Source of the DNA: Salvator merianae
Lineage: Eukaryota > Chordata > Lepidosauria > Squamata > Teiidae
DNA length: 64,000 bases
Assembly (NCBI GenBank): GCA_003586115.2
Contig: QVOM02000073.1
Location: forward strand, 47,775,342-47,839,341
Direction of reading: 5' to 3'
Numbering within the stretch: the first letter of the stretch is position 1; every line of letters starts with the position of its first letter. Positions 1 to 12,538 of this stretch are shown piece by piece. Below the pieces are notes generated by a model. The model was not told the DNA's origin, made no database searches, and saw only the letters and a list, made by a program, of their open reading frames with translations. A program made the position numbers and the translations under genes.

Positions 1-234
1 TGATTTCATAGACAACAGAATCCAGCACAGTATGAATCTGCTGTTTTAGAAGAAAACGTCTATGCAATTTTGCTTTAGAACTAAACAGAATAACAATTAA
101 CTTGAACTGAAACACCTAGGGAAAGAATGTTGCAGAGACTTTGGTCACAAATGGGGAAGGGGGAGTTATACTGCCAAATGTACAATACACCTTACTCTTT
201 CTCACACTTCAAAGTGTGTTCTTCCTTATGAAGT

Positions 235-665
235 GAAGTCAATTGAATCTCGAAGCAACCTGAGCAAGGGGTGGCAAAAAGACAGCCACGCTGCTCCATG
301 GCATGCTAAAGCAAGGCCCACAGGGGAACAGCATGCATTTCCATCATTCCTTGCTCGGGCCACTTCAATCAAAGCAGTCTGAGTGGGGAGTCATGAAAAA
401 ACAGCCATGCTGCTCCTCAGTACACCCAGGCAAAACGGCCTAAGTGAAGGGTGAAAAAACCCCAGCCACACTGCTTCTTGGCATGCTAAGGCAAGGTGTG
501 TTGGAGAGCAGTGTGTGTTTTTGCCATTCCTCTCTCAGGAGGCCTTGATTGAAACGAATCAAACCAGGGGTGATGAAAAGACAGCCATGCTGCTTTCAGT
601 GAGCTGATGCAAGGCCTGCTGGAGAACAATGTGGATTTTTGTCACCCCTTTCTCAGACCGCATTG
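235..665. repeat. Decayed tandem repeat, unit about 110-120 bp
   Basis: About four diverged copies follow one another. Each carries the landmarks 'acagccaygctgct', then 'gcatgctaagcaagg' or a relative, then a 'tttttgccattcct'-like segment ending in 'ctcgg/ctcag'. One internal copy is shortened. This looks like an old satellite-like array. No coding function is apparent, and the family is not one I can name. Confidence 0.6.
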
Positions 666-975
666 GTCCTCTCCCTCCTAGCATGCTGGTGCTGGCCCAG
701 TCCTCTGCCTCCACCCAGTGCCAGTCTGGTCTTCCACCTGGTGCCAGTGTGGTCCTCCACTTCCACCCAGTGCTGGTCCATTCCTCAACTTCCATCTGGT
801 CCCAGCCCATGTCTCCATCTCCACCTGGTGGTGACTGGCCCTCATCCTCCACCCAGTGTTGGCCCAGCCATCCAAGTTCATCCTGCGCCAGCTGGCCCTC
901 CACCTAATGCCAGTCCAGCCATCCACCTCCACTCAGTGTCAGCCCAGCCTTCCACCTCCAGCCAGCTTAGTAAAA
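666..975. repeat. Pyrimidine-rich minisatellite, irregular 23-30 bp unit
   Basis: The phrase 'ccacccagtgccagtc' and close variants recur about a dozen times with spacings of roughly 23-30 bp (for example starts near 711, 734 and 763). The array leaves several overlapping reading frames open on both strands, rich in Ser, Pro and Thr or in Trp and Gly. These are by-products of the repeat and not genes. It directly abuts the longer-period array upstream. Confidence 0.7.
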
Positions 976-2293
976 AATGTACCTTTCTTGTTTGCCACAT
1001 GCCATGCTCCCGCAGAGTCAAAACCTTGAAAAAGTCTTTCTATGAAGCAAAACTTCCAGTGGAAAAACAATACCCACTCTTCTAAAGCCTGAGCCTCCAG
1101 GAAAAAAGTGATCTCAGGCTTCTTCAGGACCATGGTGAAGAAGAGGAAGAGAAGTTAGGGTTACACAGGCCAAACACAGGCAGATGACTGGCTGCAGTTC
1201 ATTCAAAATTGCAACCAGGGAGGGTTAATTTGTGTGCTTTAAGCCAATTGTAGCCAACCACTTTCCCAAAGAAATTTCTGCTTGGCTATTATCAAATTTA
1301 TTCTGCTGCATACATTTGATATTGATTTTCTAGAGACACCTCACAGTGATTGACAAACACTGCAATCCCGAAAATGGTCACTACAGTTGTGGAATCATTA
1401 TATTATAGACCAAATGTCTTTTCAATGAATATACAAGAATAAAGAAAAGTATAATTTATGAAGAATGGAGGGGAATCGAATGATAAGGAAGAAATGGATG
1501 AAGATTAAACAATATATGGAAACAAACTCAGAGAGCGAAGATATGATACAGAAAATGAATAGGATCTTCCAGTGGAATGTATGATTATTGGCAGGGTGGA
1601 AGGGTAGGGTAGAAGTAATAAATTAAATTATATAATTGAGAACATTTTCTTATGTAAAAATCATTGGATATGTAAGTGTATTTATACACACACACACACA
1701 CACACTACAGTCCTACTGAGTACTTTATCAACTCGACTGGTTTTCAGTCTGTTTTCAAACCCATTTTAAATTGTGGTTTAAACTTTAAAAGTTCTAAATT
1801 ACTTAGGACCAGGCTACTTGGAAGATCTGCCTGATTTCATACATCCCTAACTGTAGCCTAAGACGTGCCTTCATCCACTCAAGTGGCTAGACACTAGAAA
1901 AGTAAAATTTCTTAGTACTGGCACTCAGCTCTAGACTTTGGCATCATCATTATAAGCTTCTAAACACCATGGTAAGCCCTTTTTTTCCTAGGAATTTTGA
2001 ATAACAGAAGGTGACATTTATTATCCTGTTCTATGTATGTATGAAAGGGCCATTGATTTTGCATTCCCTGAGGCCACACCAGCATGCAGAAGGGAGGCTC
2101 CTAGTATGCTTACTAGCCAGTACAAAATCACCCTATGTTTCATTCTATGCTTTCAGTATTTGTTAGTAAACCATGTGTAAATTTTTTGTTATTGGAGAGC
2201 TCTATAAATTCAGAAACAAGCACCCAGCCTTTGGCTGCAGCTGCATGGACCAGAGAGATCTTGGAGCTGACTTTTCCTCTGAATCAGAATCTA
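976..2293. other. Unassigned AT-rich non-coding stretch
   Basis: No gene or complete mobile element is recognised. It holds one CA microsatellite near 1685. Open frames here are short and show no familiar domain. Confidence 0.5.
1685..1705. repeat. (CA)n microsatellite
   Basis: About ten uninterrupted AC dinucleotides inside AT-rich DNA. Confidence 0.9.
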
Positions 2294-2542
2294 GGGGCCT
2301 TTCCACACATTGAAATCTTGGAATGTTCAAAAGTGAACATTCCAAGATGGAATAGCCTTCACAGTATGGACACTATCTACACCGTGAAGTCTTGGAAAAG
2401 AATGGCAGCAGGATATCAGTGTTCACACTATGAATACTGGCATCCTGTTGGTGTTCTGTGCCATGACAGCAGCTGGGAAGCTGCTCCTGATACAGATGTA
2501 GATTTTGTGCAAGTGTGATTTTGTGCAAGTGTGAAAAACCCC
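2294..2542 (+). mobile_element. MITE family A, copy 1
   Basis: It starts with ggggcctttccacac and ends with an inverted gtgtgaaaaacccc. The interior aligns by eye with the element at 42990-43391: shared landmarks are 'acattccaagatggaatag', 'atctacac..tgaagtcttgga' and 'gcagca/gatatcag.gttcac'. A perfect 15-bp hairpin lies just inside the left end (arms 2315-2329 and 2334-2348). It has no transposase. The terminal GGGCC-type ends resemble PIF/Harbinger, but class membership is inference. Confidence 0.65.
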
Positions 2543-2847
2543 TAGAAATGTTGTGTCTTGCAGCTGTGGAAAAGGGTGTAGATGAGGGGGATTAGGGAGG
2601 GATGCTTTTTGCTTTTCCCCATATCTGAGTCTTCTATCACTGACAAATTGTCAGAATCCTGGTCCATGTCTTCACCCATCATTTTCTAAAATAGGAGAGG
2701 CAAAAGCCATATTTTGTTAACTTTTTCAGAGGAGGACATTACATACAATTCCATTCTTCAAAACAGAATTATGGAATTATGGTATTAACAAAGTTAGATT
2801 TAAGGATGTTGAAATGCTTTCAGGTACCTTATGAGATATCCTCTCTG

Positions 2848-2919
2848 TTCCTTCTCTCTTCTGGTGATGCACTATAGAGTTTGTATACTCTATAGAGTGT
2901 CGCCAGAGGAGAGAAGAAA
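2848..2919. mobile_element. Small fold-back (snap-back) element
   Basis: Two arms of about 31 nt form an imperfect inverted repeat around the centre near 2882. Left arm: 'cttctctcttctggtgatg', then 'cactatagagt'. The right arm is its complement. This is compatible with a short MITE or a mutation-generated palindrome. No target duplication is clear. Confidence 0.5.
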
Positions 2920-4284
2920 TGACCAAGACATGTTATAAGGGCTCTGAAAGGGTTTTGCTATCGTCTGTGTTAAGACAATTAGATATCCTGTTAAATTGGT
3001 AAAGGCATGATCCAGTCACAGTGTTTTTAATTTGTTTCTGCTTATGATTAATTTTCCAACTCAGATCAATAAGAACTTAGATGTTTGCACAGTTAGCAGT
3101 AGCTGTGCTTTCTGCCACTTTTGATATAGGACTGCAGTAGACCTATTTATCATGTGAAAAGTTTCTCAATGAATTTTTCAAGTCATCAAAATCATGGCCA
3201 CACTGACTTCAACTCAGCATCAGTTCACTTTAAAGACCAAGAGGAACCAACCAATGATACAGTTATCTGGCAGAGCTAACATTCTCCTATCCAAAAAGAA
3301 GTGATCTTGTGGTCTTGAGTTTCATAAATCCCCTTATTTCTTAATATCCACACAATTACAACATAGGCAGAGTTCATAGCAGATTTTAGTAATTTGACTG
3401 TCAAGTTGTAAACACTTTGGACAACAGTCAGGATGTCAGATTGGTATAAAAGTCTGTAGAAGTGAATATTAATACATTTATGAATGATTCCCTTATTCTA
3501 AAAAAAAAGCACTAAACACTTATCTTCCAGGGGAGGTCTCCCAATTCCTCCATGACAAGACCAAACTCATGATTTACCAATATTAGAGCTGCTGTATGTC
3601 TTCTGCATCTGGAATTTTTAAAAAGATAATGCCTAGGGCTCAGATAGTATCAAAGTCAGTTTCAATTCTATCATTGTTAATCTTACCATTTTATGTGTGG
3701 CAAGTCTGAGAGAAAGAACTGGTATTGGGTTGTGGAGCACCTCAATAAGGGCAGCAGGAGAGGGGAGGGACTATGATTGCCAGCCTCCTTTTGAACACCT
3801 TCCTTTTGATTTCCAGGGCATGAAATTCTGCTTCAGAGGCATCAAAAAAGGCTTCTAATACAAGATTTGAGATGCCCAAGGCAGCCATTTTAACTTAGCA
3901 AATAACTCAACTTTTCATCACTGGCATAATAATGAATAATGGAGCAGTTTTGTTCCATCTCTATCCACCTAAATCCCATACTTAAAAACAACAGCAAAAC
4001 TTAAAATCTTTATCAACTCTGGCCATGTCTCCTTTCATCATTGATGATTTGGACCCTATGTCTCCATTTGCACTGGCATCAGGCACTCACCAAAGGGCAT
4101 GATGCCTGCTTGAGATGTCTGGGGGTGACAGTGCAAAATCTTTGGAAGAGCATTTCATTCACTGCATCATCAGACAACTTTGAACATCAAATGGATATGC
4201 AGAAGTATCTAGTAATGTGTCAGGGTGGGACCTTCTGCTGAGTCACTTGCCTCTAGGCTTCCCCAATGTTGTATATGGAGACAT
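2920..4284. other. Unassigned non-coding stretch
   Basis: No recognisable gene or mobile element. The short open frame at 4041-4241 has no known domain, and no splice context could be defended for it. Confidence 0.45.
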
Positions 4285-4320
4285 GGGGCCTTTTTGCACT
4301 TTGAACTAGCAAGGGGGCAG
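4285..4320 (-). mobile_element. MITE family A, terminal fragment
   Basis: 'ggggcctttttgcactttg' followed by 'aactagcaag' matches, in reverse complement, the right end of the copy at 60851-61202 ('cactagcttaaagtgcaa', then 'aaaggcccc'). Only the end is recognisable. Confidence 0.5.
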
Positions 4321-6660
4321 TCTGTGAAGCAACAGTGTATCTAACTGTGGCTGTGTTCAGATGGTGCCATTACAGTGCTGTAAATCAGCTTTGAGTGTGC
4401 AAGGTATGTTCGACCCTGCTTTTCCAGAAGGCCCATACAGACTCATCATTGTCCAGCTGCCATCTTGCCATCACTGGTCCTTGCTTGAATGGGAGCTTTG
4501 CAACCACCACACTGCAATCACTTGAGTTGAACCTACTTGGTCTGCTGCTGGTAGCCCTGTAACATCCTGTGTGCCATTTCCTGTGTTCAGTGATCCCTGG
4601 CAGGCAACACTGCAGCCAGGGAATGATTTTTTTCCAGCCACGTTGTTAACGCAGCCAGAGTCAGCAACAGGTGTGCAGACAACATACCACTGCTGAGAAT
4701 GGCCTCTTTCAGATCCTGCCTTAAATATTGGTGAGGTGGCGTATGACCATTTATCGTGAGACAATTAAACAAATGATTGAAATAAGGAGGATTCAAGCTT
4801 GCAGTTCTCAATCTGAAAACTGCAGAGATAGGGCCATACCTAGAAACTCTAAGCAGCTACACTGAGTTTGATTGAAGAAAGGCAGGCCATGAATGTACTG
4901 CATAAATAAGTGGACTGGATTTCTTTCTTGCCAGAAGTGTCTCCTTGTCCATATAAAGAAATCAGAAGAAAATGTGTGAAACCAAAAACATTCATTCCAG
5001 AAAATGCTTTTCAGTGTTTCCACCTTCAGTATTTTACAGTGTAAAAATTATATTATCCTCTTAACACGTACTTCCTTCTTGGTCCATCACCTGCTGATGC
5101 TGGTCTCTGTATATTAAATTATCATTTTTCTTTGATATGCTGCAGCATTCACCCAATGCACATTCTCAGTTGATAAACCTAATCGATTCTTCCCCAGGTC
5201 TAATAATTTCAGCCATACTTTCAGAGTGCCAGAATGATATAGTACACCAGGCCACTTTTCAGACTTTTTGAATAAAGAATTGTACTAGTCTAATTGAAAG
5301 TCTGAAAGCAATGCAAGAAATTATCCAAACTATGCTGGAATCATGATTAATATACAATTGTTAAAAATGGAATTGTATTAAAAATTGTTCATAAACAGAA
5401 AATGGCATTTACAGTTAACATTATTCATAATGAATAAAAACAACTGTGTTTGCCTCACTGGTTTATACTTTTAAAAAGCAAAAGGATAAGAGAATAAAAA
5501 GTTGAATCGGTTCTCCAATTGTATGTTTGTGTGTGTGTTTGTGTGTCAGAATACTTTATAGCTGTATTACTGAAAATGTACCCTCTCAGGGACTGAATCG
5601 TTCTCTAGCAATATCATTTAGAGCTCAGCTTGCATATGAAATAGGTTTTCTCTCATTTGATAAACAACCTCACTAGTTTAGTTGCAAATGAATCCATTCT
5701 TTAAAGAATACTTATTATCATTTTCCTTTCAGAGCAAGCAATGCCAATGAGTTCTTGAACATGTAACCTCCTTTGGAAATGCATTCAGTCTGGATTTCAG
5801 TCTTTGAGCTCAGTTGTAAAAACCTATAATGATTTTTTTGAGAAGCACAGCAATAGTCTTTAAAAAGAAAGCAGTAACCTGAATGCATCTTTCACTTTAA
5901 GAAGGCTTTTTATAACACTGGATTGCAATGAACTAGAGGTAATTTGAGGGAACAAAACACCAAAGTTCTTTCTGCCATGGGTCTTACTCTAGAATATATC
6001 CCAGAATAGGGGCTTGCTGTCAAAATGGGTTTTTAAAAGAAGGGTGATTAATATGCACAATGCTAATACTAATGTTAATAATACTAATGCTTCTACTATT
6101 GCTACAAAATTGTTATACTCTGTCCCCTGCTTTTGCTTATAGTGAAAAGTTATAAGAGCCATAGGTTTTTATAAACTCATGCCACATAGTGCTGAAGGCA
6201 ATATACATATGTTAGTGAACAGCATGCAAACTAATGATGGCATATAAGCATTCAGCTCTCTAATAGTATCATTTTGCACCCCTGTGGTTAAAAAGTCAGA
6301 CATTTGTTCTGGATTAGCTAAGGAAACAACTTTATCGATATAACACGGAGGAGGTCAGCAACAAAAAATGATCAGAGTGCAGGAGGAATATTGGCCATGA
6401 CATAACCTGTTGTCATGCCCTCCCCTCCGCAGTGAGAGAAAAGTGTGGTACTTTTTGGTCCTGTTTCATCAGGTCAATCCTATTCTGTGCTGAAGTAGCA
6501 GGTTTCTGAAACTCAGTGAGGCTGCCCTGAGTCAGGAGCCCTCCCTGAGCATAAATCTCTGTGGTATGTGACCTGGGCTATATCCACATGCAGCAAAAGT
6601 GCTGATGCAGAGACAGCTAGAAGACTGTTATTCCACATGCAGTAGCCATATCCTGTCCTA
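4321..6660. other. Unassigned AT-rich stretch with a possible transposon end
   Basis: At 4351 'ggctgtgttcagatggtg' resembles the GGCYGYGTTCRGACA ends of the elements at 14040 and 47402, but no partner end was found. The remainder shows no gene or named repeat. Confidence 0.4.
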
Positions 6661-6667
6661 TAACCAT

Positions 6668-6744
6668 CAACTGTGTGAAACAGAATGCTGAACTAGATAA
6701 GCCATGGTCTAATCCAGCAAGGCTCCTCTTATGATCTTATCCCC
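6668..6744 (+). mobile_element. CR1/L3-type LINE 3' end fragment
   Basis: The text 'aacagaatgctgaactagat', 'ggtctaatccagcaaggct' and 'cctcttatgatcttat' matches the 3' untranslated end seen at 24181-24351 and, reversed, at 28696. Only the last 77 bp are recognisable, typical of severe 5' truncation during target-primed reverse transcription. Confidence 0.7.
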
Positions 6745-6769
6745 AGAATATGAGGAAGCATCATTACCC

Positions 6770-6850
6770 TATTTATTTTATCTGCTTTCATATCTGTGAC
6801 CCACCCTGAGAACTTTGGGTATAAGTGAGATAGAAATATAAAAAAAATCT
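6770..6850 (+). mobile_element. L2-type LINE 3' tail
   Basis: 'tgtgacccaccctgagaac' followed by 'gggtataagtgagatagaaa' and an A-rich end is the characteristic 3' tail of reptilian L2-like LINEs (gacccgccctgag...gggatataaat). No coding part remains. Confidence 0.6.
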
Positions 6851-6855
6851 AAAAC

Positions 6856-9110
6856 AATCCCAAAGGGCAGGATAAAGAGCTTTGAAAGCACCCAAAAAGT
6901 GTTGTGTTCCACAAGGATAGCATATGGCACTACCAGGCATAAATCTGAGGGTACCTTGTAGACTTGGTGGATGAGCAGGAAGAAACCATCAGGAACATGA
7001 GTATTAAAGACAGCACAAGTATCTGGCTTCTTTTGAAAAGCAAGTATCGCAGACCCAATACATTGGCTTGTTCCTGGATTAAAAACGGTTAAAAGCCAAA
7101 AGGAGGGATATAGGGTTACAGGATTGATGCTATAGGGGTGGAACCTGGGTGGTTGGCCAATTATTATTCATAGGGAATGAAGGTGGTCCCAAGGAGTTAT
7201 GGGACAGAAAGGAACAGAGAGGTGTGTGTGTGTGTGTGAGTGAGAGAGAGTTTGAAAGAAATATGGTTTGTTCTGTTACTTTGAACAAGGCTTTCGAAGC
7301 TGCCTTAACAATGAAACACCTAATTGGAGGTAGGTGTGGTTGCATCCTTAGACAAACTTCAAACGTCAACGTCAGAGTTAAAAGTGTAGAGCATCCCCCC
7401 ATCCTTGTGCCAGAGTATTCAATTTCCTCACAGCTGTAAGCTGCAAATGGGCTGGTTTTTAATCATAACTATTGTATTTCAGTCTTTTGCAGTTGTAAGA
7501 TATTTTTTCAGGGTGTGGTATTTAATCTTTAATGCTAGATGTCATAAACCTGACCATATTTCTTTTTATGTGCATTGACTCCCCTTAAAAATCAGACATA
7601 AAGCTGGCTATTCTCCCAAATTCTTTTCAAAACAAAGGCACCTATTTACTAGACTACAGTTCAGCTGAAGAGCACACATTTAACCTAATGAAGCTCTAAA
7701 GGTTTTACAGAAAACTTTTTACATAGTTTTGTTCTTTGGTGATTCTGGGCTTCCAAAGATGACAGATATATGGATTATTTCATGTGCGTTACAAAAAAAA
7801 AAAGTTCAAAAGTAGTTTAGGAGGTGGTACCTGGACAGTTTTGCTACATTAAAGGGCAGAAAATGCACTTTTTGATAATTGCGTTTGTTGAAAATCAGGG
7901 GTTAATGGAATGAGGGAATACATAGAGCACAAATTGATGTTGAAATATTAATATTGGATTTGTAAACCTCTTTTTTTTAAGGATCAGCAATGCAATGAGA
8001 AGGCATGCTTTACCTTTATCTGCCAATTGGAAAACATTTAACATTTCAAATGTTTGTTTTATAATTCTTACTTTTTATTTTACAAATATCTGTAATGCAA
8101 TGCATATAATATGAAGCAGGAGCAAAAGGAAAGACAATTGGTTACATCATTCTTTAGTAAAATATTCTATAACACAAATATCCACATATATTGCAAAGCA
8201 CAAAAATAGTTTTCTTTCACTAGGGGTGCCTCTAGACAGCAAGAGGCAATTGCCTCTTCTGCCCCCCGCAGGTACAGGCTTACCTAGTGTCTCCTGGTTT
8301 GTTTTGTTACAATTCCACTGGTAGCAGTCTGGAAGCCCCCCAAGCACCCTCCCATTTCCCTTTGTTGTTTTTGCACACTTGGCTGGTTTCCAGGTAGCCA
8401 ATAGCCTCAAATGAAAAAAATGTGAAATGGGTAAGCAGATGCATAAGCAACCATCACTATTACATCAAATCTGGGCATGATTGCTGATTTCCCATAATAG
8501 CAATATTATGGGTTATCACCTCATTAACCTGGAACAGTATTAAAAATGCTGCAGGTACATCTGGTATTCCCAATACAGTCCTGAGAAAGTCAAGGGGGTT
8601 ATCCTGCATCTGGAGGCACCCAGCATTAAGGAGTCACTGTATTATCAGCTGCATTTCATTCTTTTGAAGTATTCAAGTAATTTAAAGGATTCTGCAACCT
8701 ATTATTAAATTGTAAAGTACAGTTTATAAGTTGTTTCCATACTGGTGTAAATTTCTTAAGTGTTTTCAAGTAAAGTTAGTAATTTTTTCCATGGTAATTG
8801 TGTCCTATACCTTGATGCGTCCCCGTGAAGGTGGGCTGTGAGGATGATCGAGGGCAGGAGGAACAAATCACATGTACGCCAACCCAGGGACAGGACCTGC
8901 AGTGAGTGCATGCCATTTGTCTACCTCCAGTTCTAAAAGCTAAAAGTCCATCTTTTCTTGCATCACATTTCCCTGTACTCTATTACCATAGATTATGCAA
9001 CAGTGGAAGTGTGTCCTGTTCCACTTCTGTACATCTTTAGAACTTTCTCTTACCTTTGGCTGAAAAAGTAGCTTATCTTCTCCTTTCAGGCACCATTATC
9101 TGTGGTCTTA
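6856..9110. other. Unassigned AT-rich stretch with a TG microsatellite
   Basis: There is a (TG)n/(GA)n simple repeat at 7219-7250. The 87-codon minus-strand open frame at 8147-8410 lies in a slightly GC-richer patch and has no recognisable domain or splice signals. No gene call is justified. Confidence 0.45.
7219..7250. repeat. (TG)n followed by (GA)n microsatellite
   Basis: About ten TG units, then 'agtgagagagag'. Confidence 0.85.
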
Positions 9111-9119
9111 ATGAATTGA

Positions 9120-9215
9120 ATTTTAATTGTGTTTTATTTTTATAGTACTGACTTTATTGTAACCTGTGTGAGACCTTAGGATATAGGACTGGGTAGAAGT
9201 GCAAACAAACAAGCA
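9120..9215 (+). mobile_element. L2/CR1-like LINE 3' tail (diverged)
   Basis: 'tttattgtaacctgtgtgag' and 'gggtagaagtgcaaa', with a terminal (caaa)/(caag) repeat, resemble the 'gtaaaccgc.tgagacc...ggtagaagtgcaaataaa' tail of vertebrate LINEs. Divergence is high. Confidence 0.45.
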
Positions 9216-9595
9216 AGCAAAACATGTAGTCAGTATTCATCAGTTTTGACAAATCTTTTCCCAGCTTCCTCTTAGTAGAGAACAGAAGCATGAAAAAAAT
9301 GTAATATCACCACTTTTTATTAAGCTGAACAACCTGGCTCCAAGATAATCTCTCCCACATCTATCTCCTCAAATTACATCAATAGGTTTGGGGAACATCT
9401 TTGCAATCGGCAATGCTGACCTTCAGTGGTGTAAGCCAAAAGTGAGCTCTGAGGTAGCAAACAGTTTAGGCATTATCAACTATCCTCCAGTGATGCATTT
9501 TTGTTGGAAGACAGAATTCAGGTGATACCATATGCTTCCTCCTTCTTAGGCAGATGAGCTAGCTGCCTCAAGAGACACAATTTTCGGGCCTTTCT

Positions 9596-9780
9596 GCATT
9601 TACTTTGCTTGGAGTGAATTAACTAATCTGTTCTAGCCCGTTCTGGATCAAACCCAGCAGGTTCTGTCTGCATCTCAACTGGTGGCACCATCTATTCTGA
9701 CCAACACTGGCAACATGTGGACATGTCTTCCCTGGTTTGCATCATATGAAACGTACTTCTGCAAGCACCAGCCACTTTCC
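9596..9780 (+). mobile_element. MITE family C, truncated copy
   Basis: It begins gggcctttctgcatttac, the end sequence shared by many elements in this window. The following 150 bp ('ctttgcttggagtgaa', 'gttctggatcaaacccagca', 'ggcaccatctattctgacca') match the reverse complement of 60400-60545. No right end was found. Confidence 0.6.
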
Positions 9781-9907
9781 CTGTGATTGGCTTATGTTCC
9801 CCTTACTCTAACAAGGGCTGGGCTGAAGTACCTCCATGATGAGATTTTGAAAGTGTTCTTCAAAGCTTTTATAAGGAACAATGGAAAATGCCACAACCTC
9901 ATCTTCA

Positions 9908-9957
9908 AAGCTGTAGGGTTATGAAGAGTTGGACATAACTGAATGACTGAACAACAA
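9908..9957 (+). mobile_element. BovB-type 3' tail (orphan LINE or SINE end)
   Basis: 'gaagagttggacataactga', then 'atgactgaacaacaa', is close to the 3' terminus shared by BovB LINEs and the SINEs that use their machinery (gagtcggacacgactgagcgactgaacaacaa-like). It is a 5'-truncated end only, so LINE and SINE origin cannot be told apart. Confidence 0.65.
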
Positions 9958-11406
9958 GGGTTAGCAAACTGAAATATGAATTAATCATGAGTTCACTGTA
10001 GGTTTGAAGCCAGCATTAAATAACCTTTATATCATCTTTATTTATTTTTTAAAAAAATCAAAGTTCCATTAGCTAACATAAAACCTCCATGATGAAGACT
10101 TTGTTGTGTTGTTCTATATCCAATGGCTTCACTGTTGAAACTCTCAACACCTGCTGATAATGGGTGAATAACGTGCTTCCTGATGGCCTCCTTAACTTCT
10201 GCAATGGTTTTATAGTTGCTATTTTAAGGGGACTGAGACAGTAGCATTTTTGCTACAATTGGTTAGAGTTGGGGCTGTGGCTTGTGCATTCCTTTCAGGT
10301 CCCCTAAATCCTCATTTTTCATAATTTGAACATTGTTTGTCCAGATGATGAATCTAAAGGCTTGATTTCTCCCTCTCCCATTCTCCCCCCCCATTTAATT
10401 AGCATGGCTTGAAAAGCTGCACTGTAATGAATTGAAAATCTCCATGACTTTGTCATGTTGCACTCCAGTCACCAATGTAGGATGACTGAAATCCACTTAA
10501 ATCCTTTCATGCCCGTCTCCACCCCCAAGCCTGTTTTTGGCATCAAACCACAACCTTGATGAATTCCAAGCTGAATTAAACTCTTATGTTTCAATGTCCT
10601 ATTACTCTTGCTGGTTTTCCCCCTCAAGACTCTAAAAAGCATTAGGCATTCTGCTTTGTTGCATTAATGCTAATTTCTTTACCAGGGACTGTAGGCATCC
10701 CAGTCATATGTAAATCTGTTCAGCCAAATCAAAAGCATTTTTGGATTTTTATAATAGAGTCTTAAAACCATGAGCAATTTTTCCTTCAACTAGCTTCCAT
10801 GGATGCAGAAAAGCTGCCTTTATGCTCATCATAATTTCCTAGCATTCACTGAAACAATTTGCATGCCCACATATAATTTGAGACATATTTATTTAGTAAT
10901 TAATGGCAGTGTTAGCTCAGTTCACAGTCTTTGAGACGGAGGGCCAGGCTATACTTGATATTAAATCTTTACATTATTGTGTAGTAGTTGTTTTAAATGC
11001 AAATTGCACCAAGTGGTAGGGAAGGTGCTGATAATCAGCATAACGCAAACAGGCAGAGAAAGGAAGCTTACAAATCCATTGAAGTTTTGGAAAAAAAATA
11101 AAGCGGAGTCTTCTAGGGACTTGATTAGCCAGGACTGCTCAAGATGTGTCCACTCAAACTGTGTGGTCTGCCAGATTTTGAAGGTCTGTAACCATCATGG
11201 AGTCTTTGAGGCAGTGCCTCAGGTAGCCTGAGGATTTGCCATCTCCGCTGTTTGTTATGCAGGAAGCACCTGGAAAGTAAGGATTTCTACATTTGTCACT
11301 AAGGCCTGAATTACCATGCTTTTCACACACTGGAAGTAAGCAGCAAATAGCTATTTTCCTCTGCAGATGCTCCAGGTACACTAGCAGTCAGACTAGGTGA
11401 ATCTAT
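9958..11406. other. Unassigned AT-rich stretch; possible conserved non-coding block
   Basis: No mobile element was recognised, and codon-like structure is absent. The part from about 10400 to 10930 lacks repeats and reads like unique sequence, so it is one of the few places here where conserved regulatory DNA could sit. That is a guess from absence of repeats only. Confidence 0.3.
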
Positions 11407-11565
11407 GGTCCTTTCTGCACTGGGCCTTATTTTGGATTATATTCTGGAATAGGGACCTGTCATCCACATGCTGGTGCAGACTACAGCAGACCTCGCTCAG
11501 GTCTGCACCAGCATGTGGATGGAAGGTCCCTATTCCAGAATATAATCCAAAATAAGGCCCAGTGC
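11407..11565. mobile_element. Fold-back MITE (GGTCCTTTCTGCACTGGG end)
   Basis: The element is nearly a complete palindrome: about 70 nt starting 'ggtcctttctgcactgggcc' and its complement ending 'ggcccagtgc', separated by a few bases around 11490. It can fold into one long hairpin. The outer bases of the right arm are lost. The element at 21612-21791 has the same design and related arm sequence ('ggattatattctggaatagg' versus 'ggattatatccaagaataca'). Confidence 0.8.
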
Positions 11566-12538
11566 TTGATGTGTTATGACCTGCATGCTCACCATGAGGG
11601 TTGTAAGGCAATATCCAGTTAACTAAATGTACCCCCCCCCCCGGTTGTAAATGTTGCTAACTACAACTTTTTATTGGCTATAGTGGCTAGAGTCTCATAG
11701 GAGTTGATATTCAGCAATATCTGGACCTCCATAGTTTAGCAGTATTGTTTCTCATCCTTTGGACAATCTTGTTTCTTCATCTGCTTCAGCACTGCAGAAG
11801 CCTTTTTTGAAGCCAATGTTCTTGTGAAGTTTCCTTCTATAACAAATTTCAAAGGATGAAAGGAGAAATTCAGCTTTGCAATGAACCCTTTCCTGCTCTT
11901 TTGATTATAATAGACCACGTTAGAATCCAAGTGGGTATGCCTGTGTGCATACACATTTGTATCTTTCCTCCCCACCTTGGTCTATTTATCAACACATACA
12001 CACACATGCATGCATGTGGGGCATCCTAATTCAATCCTATTTCTTTTTTGCTCTTCTTCAGTCATAGTGCCGTTCTTTGTGAAGGTTAGGAATGCATAGT
12101 GTGCAGGAAGGGTGAATCTCTGACTGGAAGTTCCTTTGGAACTATGCATTGACCTACTGTGGATCAAAATGTGGTTCAGACAGATTAAAGGGAAACTTCC
12201 AATCTGAGACTCACCCTTTACTGCCTTGTAATACCAATCCACAGGGTGTTGGTGGTTCTGCTCCATCCTGTAAACTTTTTCCTTCAAAAGTCCATTCCTG
12301 TCTCTCCCTGGCAAGACAAAAATCTCCATCCATCTCCAGAATATAGCTCCAATGTAAATGTGATGGTGGAGCATAAGAGGACATGACTGTGTGATGTTGT
12401 TCATGAATCCAGTGCCTTGCAGAAGCTTAGCCCTCAGTTGTTGCCTAAGAGGAACAAGAGGAACAGCCATCTGGCTATGGATCCTTGGAATGGTAACATT
12501 TCAAATTAAACCGCCCAATTAGTTTTTAAAAAGTCTTT
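11566..12538. other. Unassigned non-coding stretch
   Basis: Contains a poly-C run (11631-11642) and a short cacaca/catgcatg simple patch near 11992-12016. The 162-codon minus-strand open frame at 11982-12470 has no recognisable family, no paired splice signals and no support from the plus-strand context. I treat it as chance. Confidence 0.45.

Noticed and set aside
629..1085. Overlapping open frames on both strands with repeated Ser/Pro or Trp/Gly patterns
   Set aside because: They are produced by the minisatellite at 666-975. The repeated residues follow the DNA period, and several frames are open at once.
11982..12470. 162-codon minus-strand open frame
   Set aside because: No family resemblance, starts and ends in simple sequence (cacaca patch), and no plausible splice sites or homologous blocks were seen.
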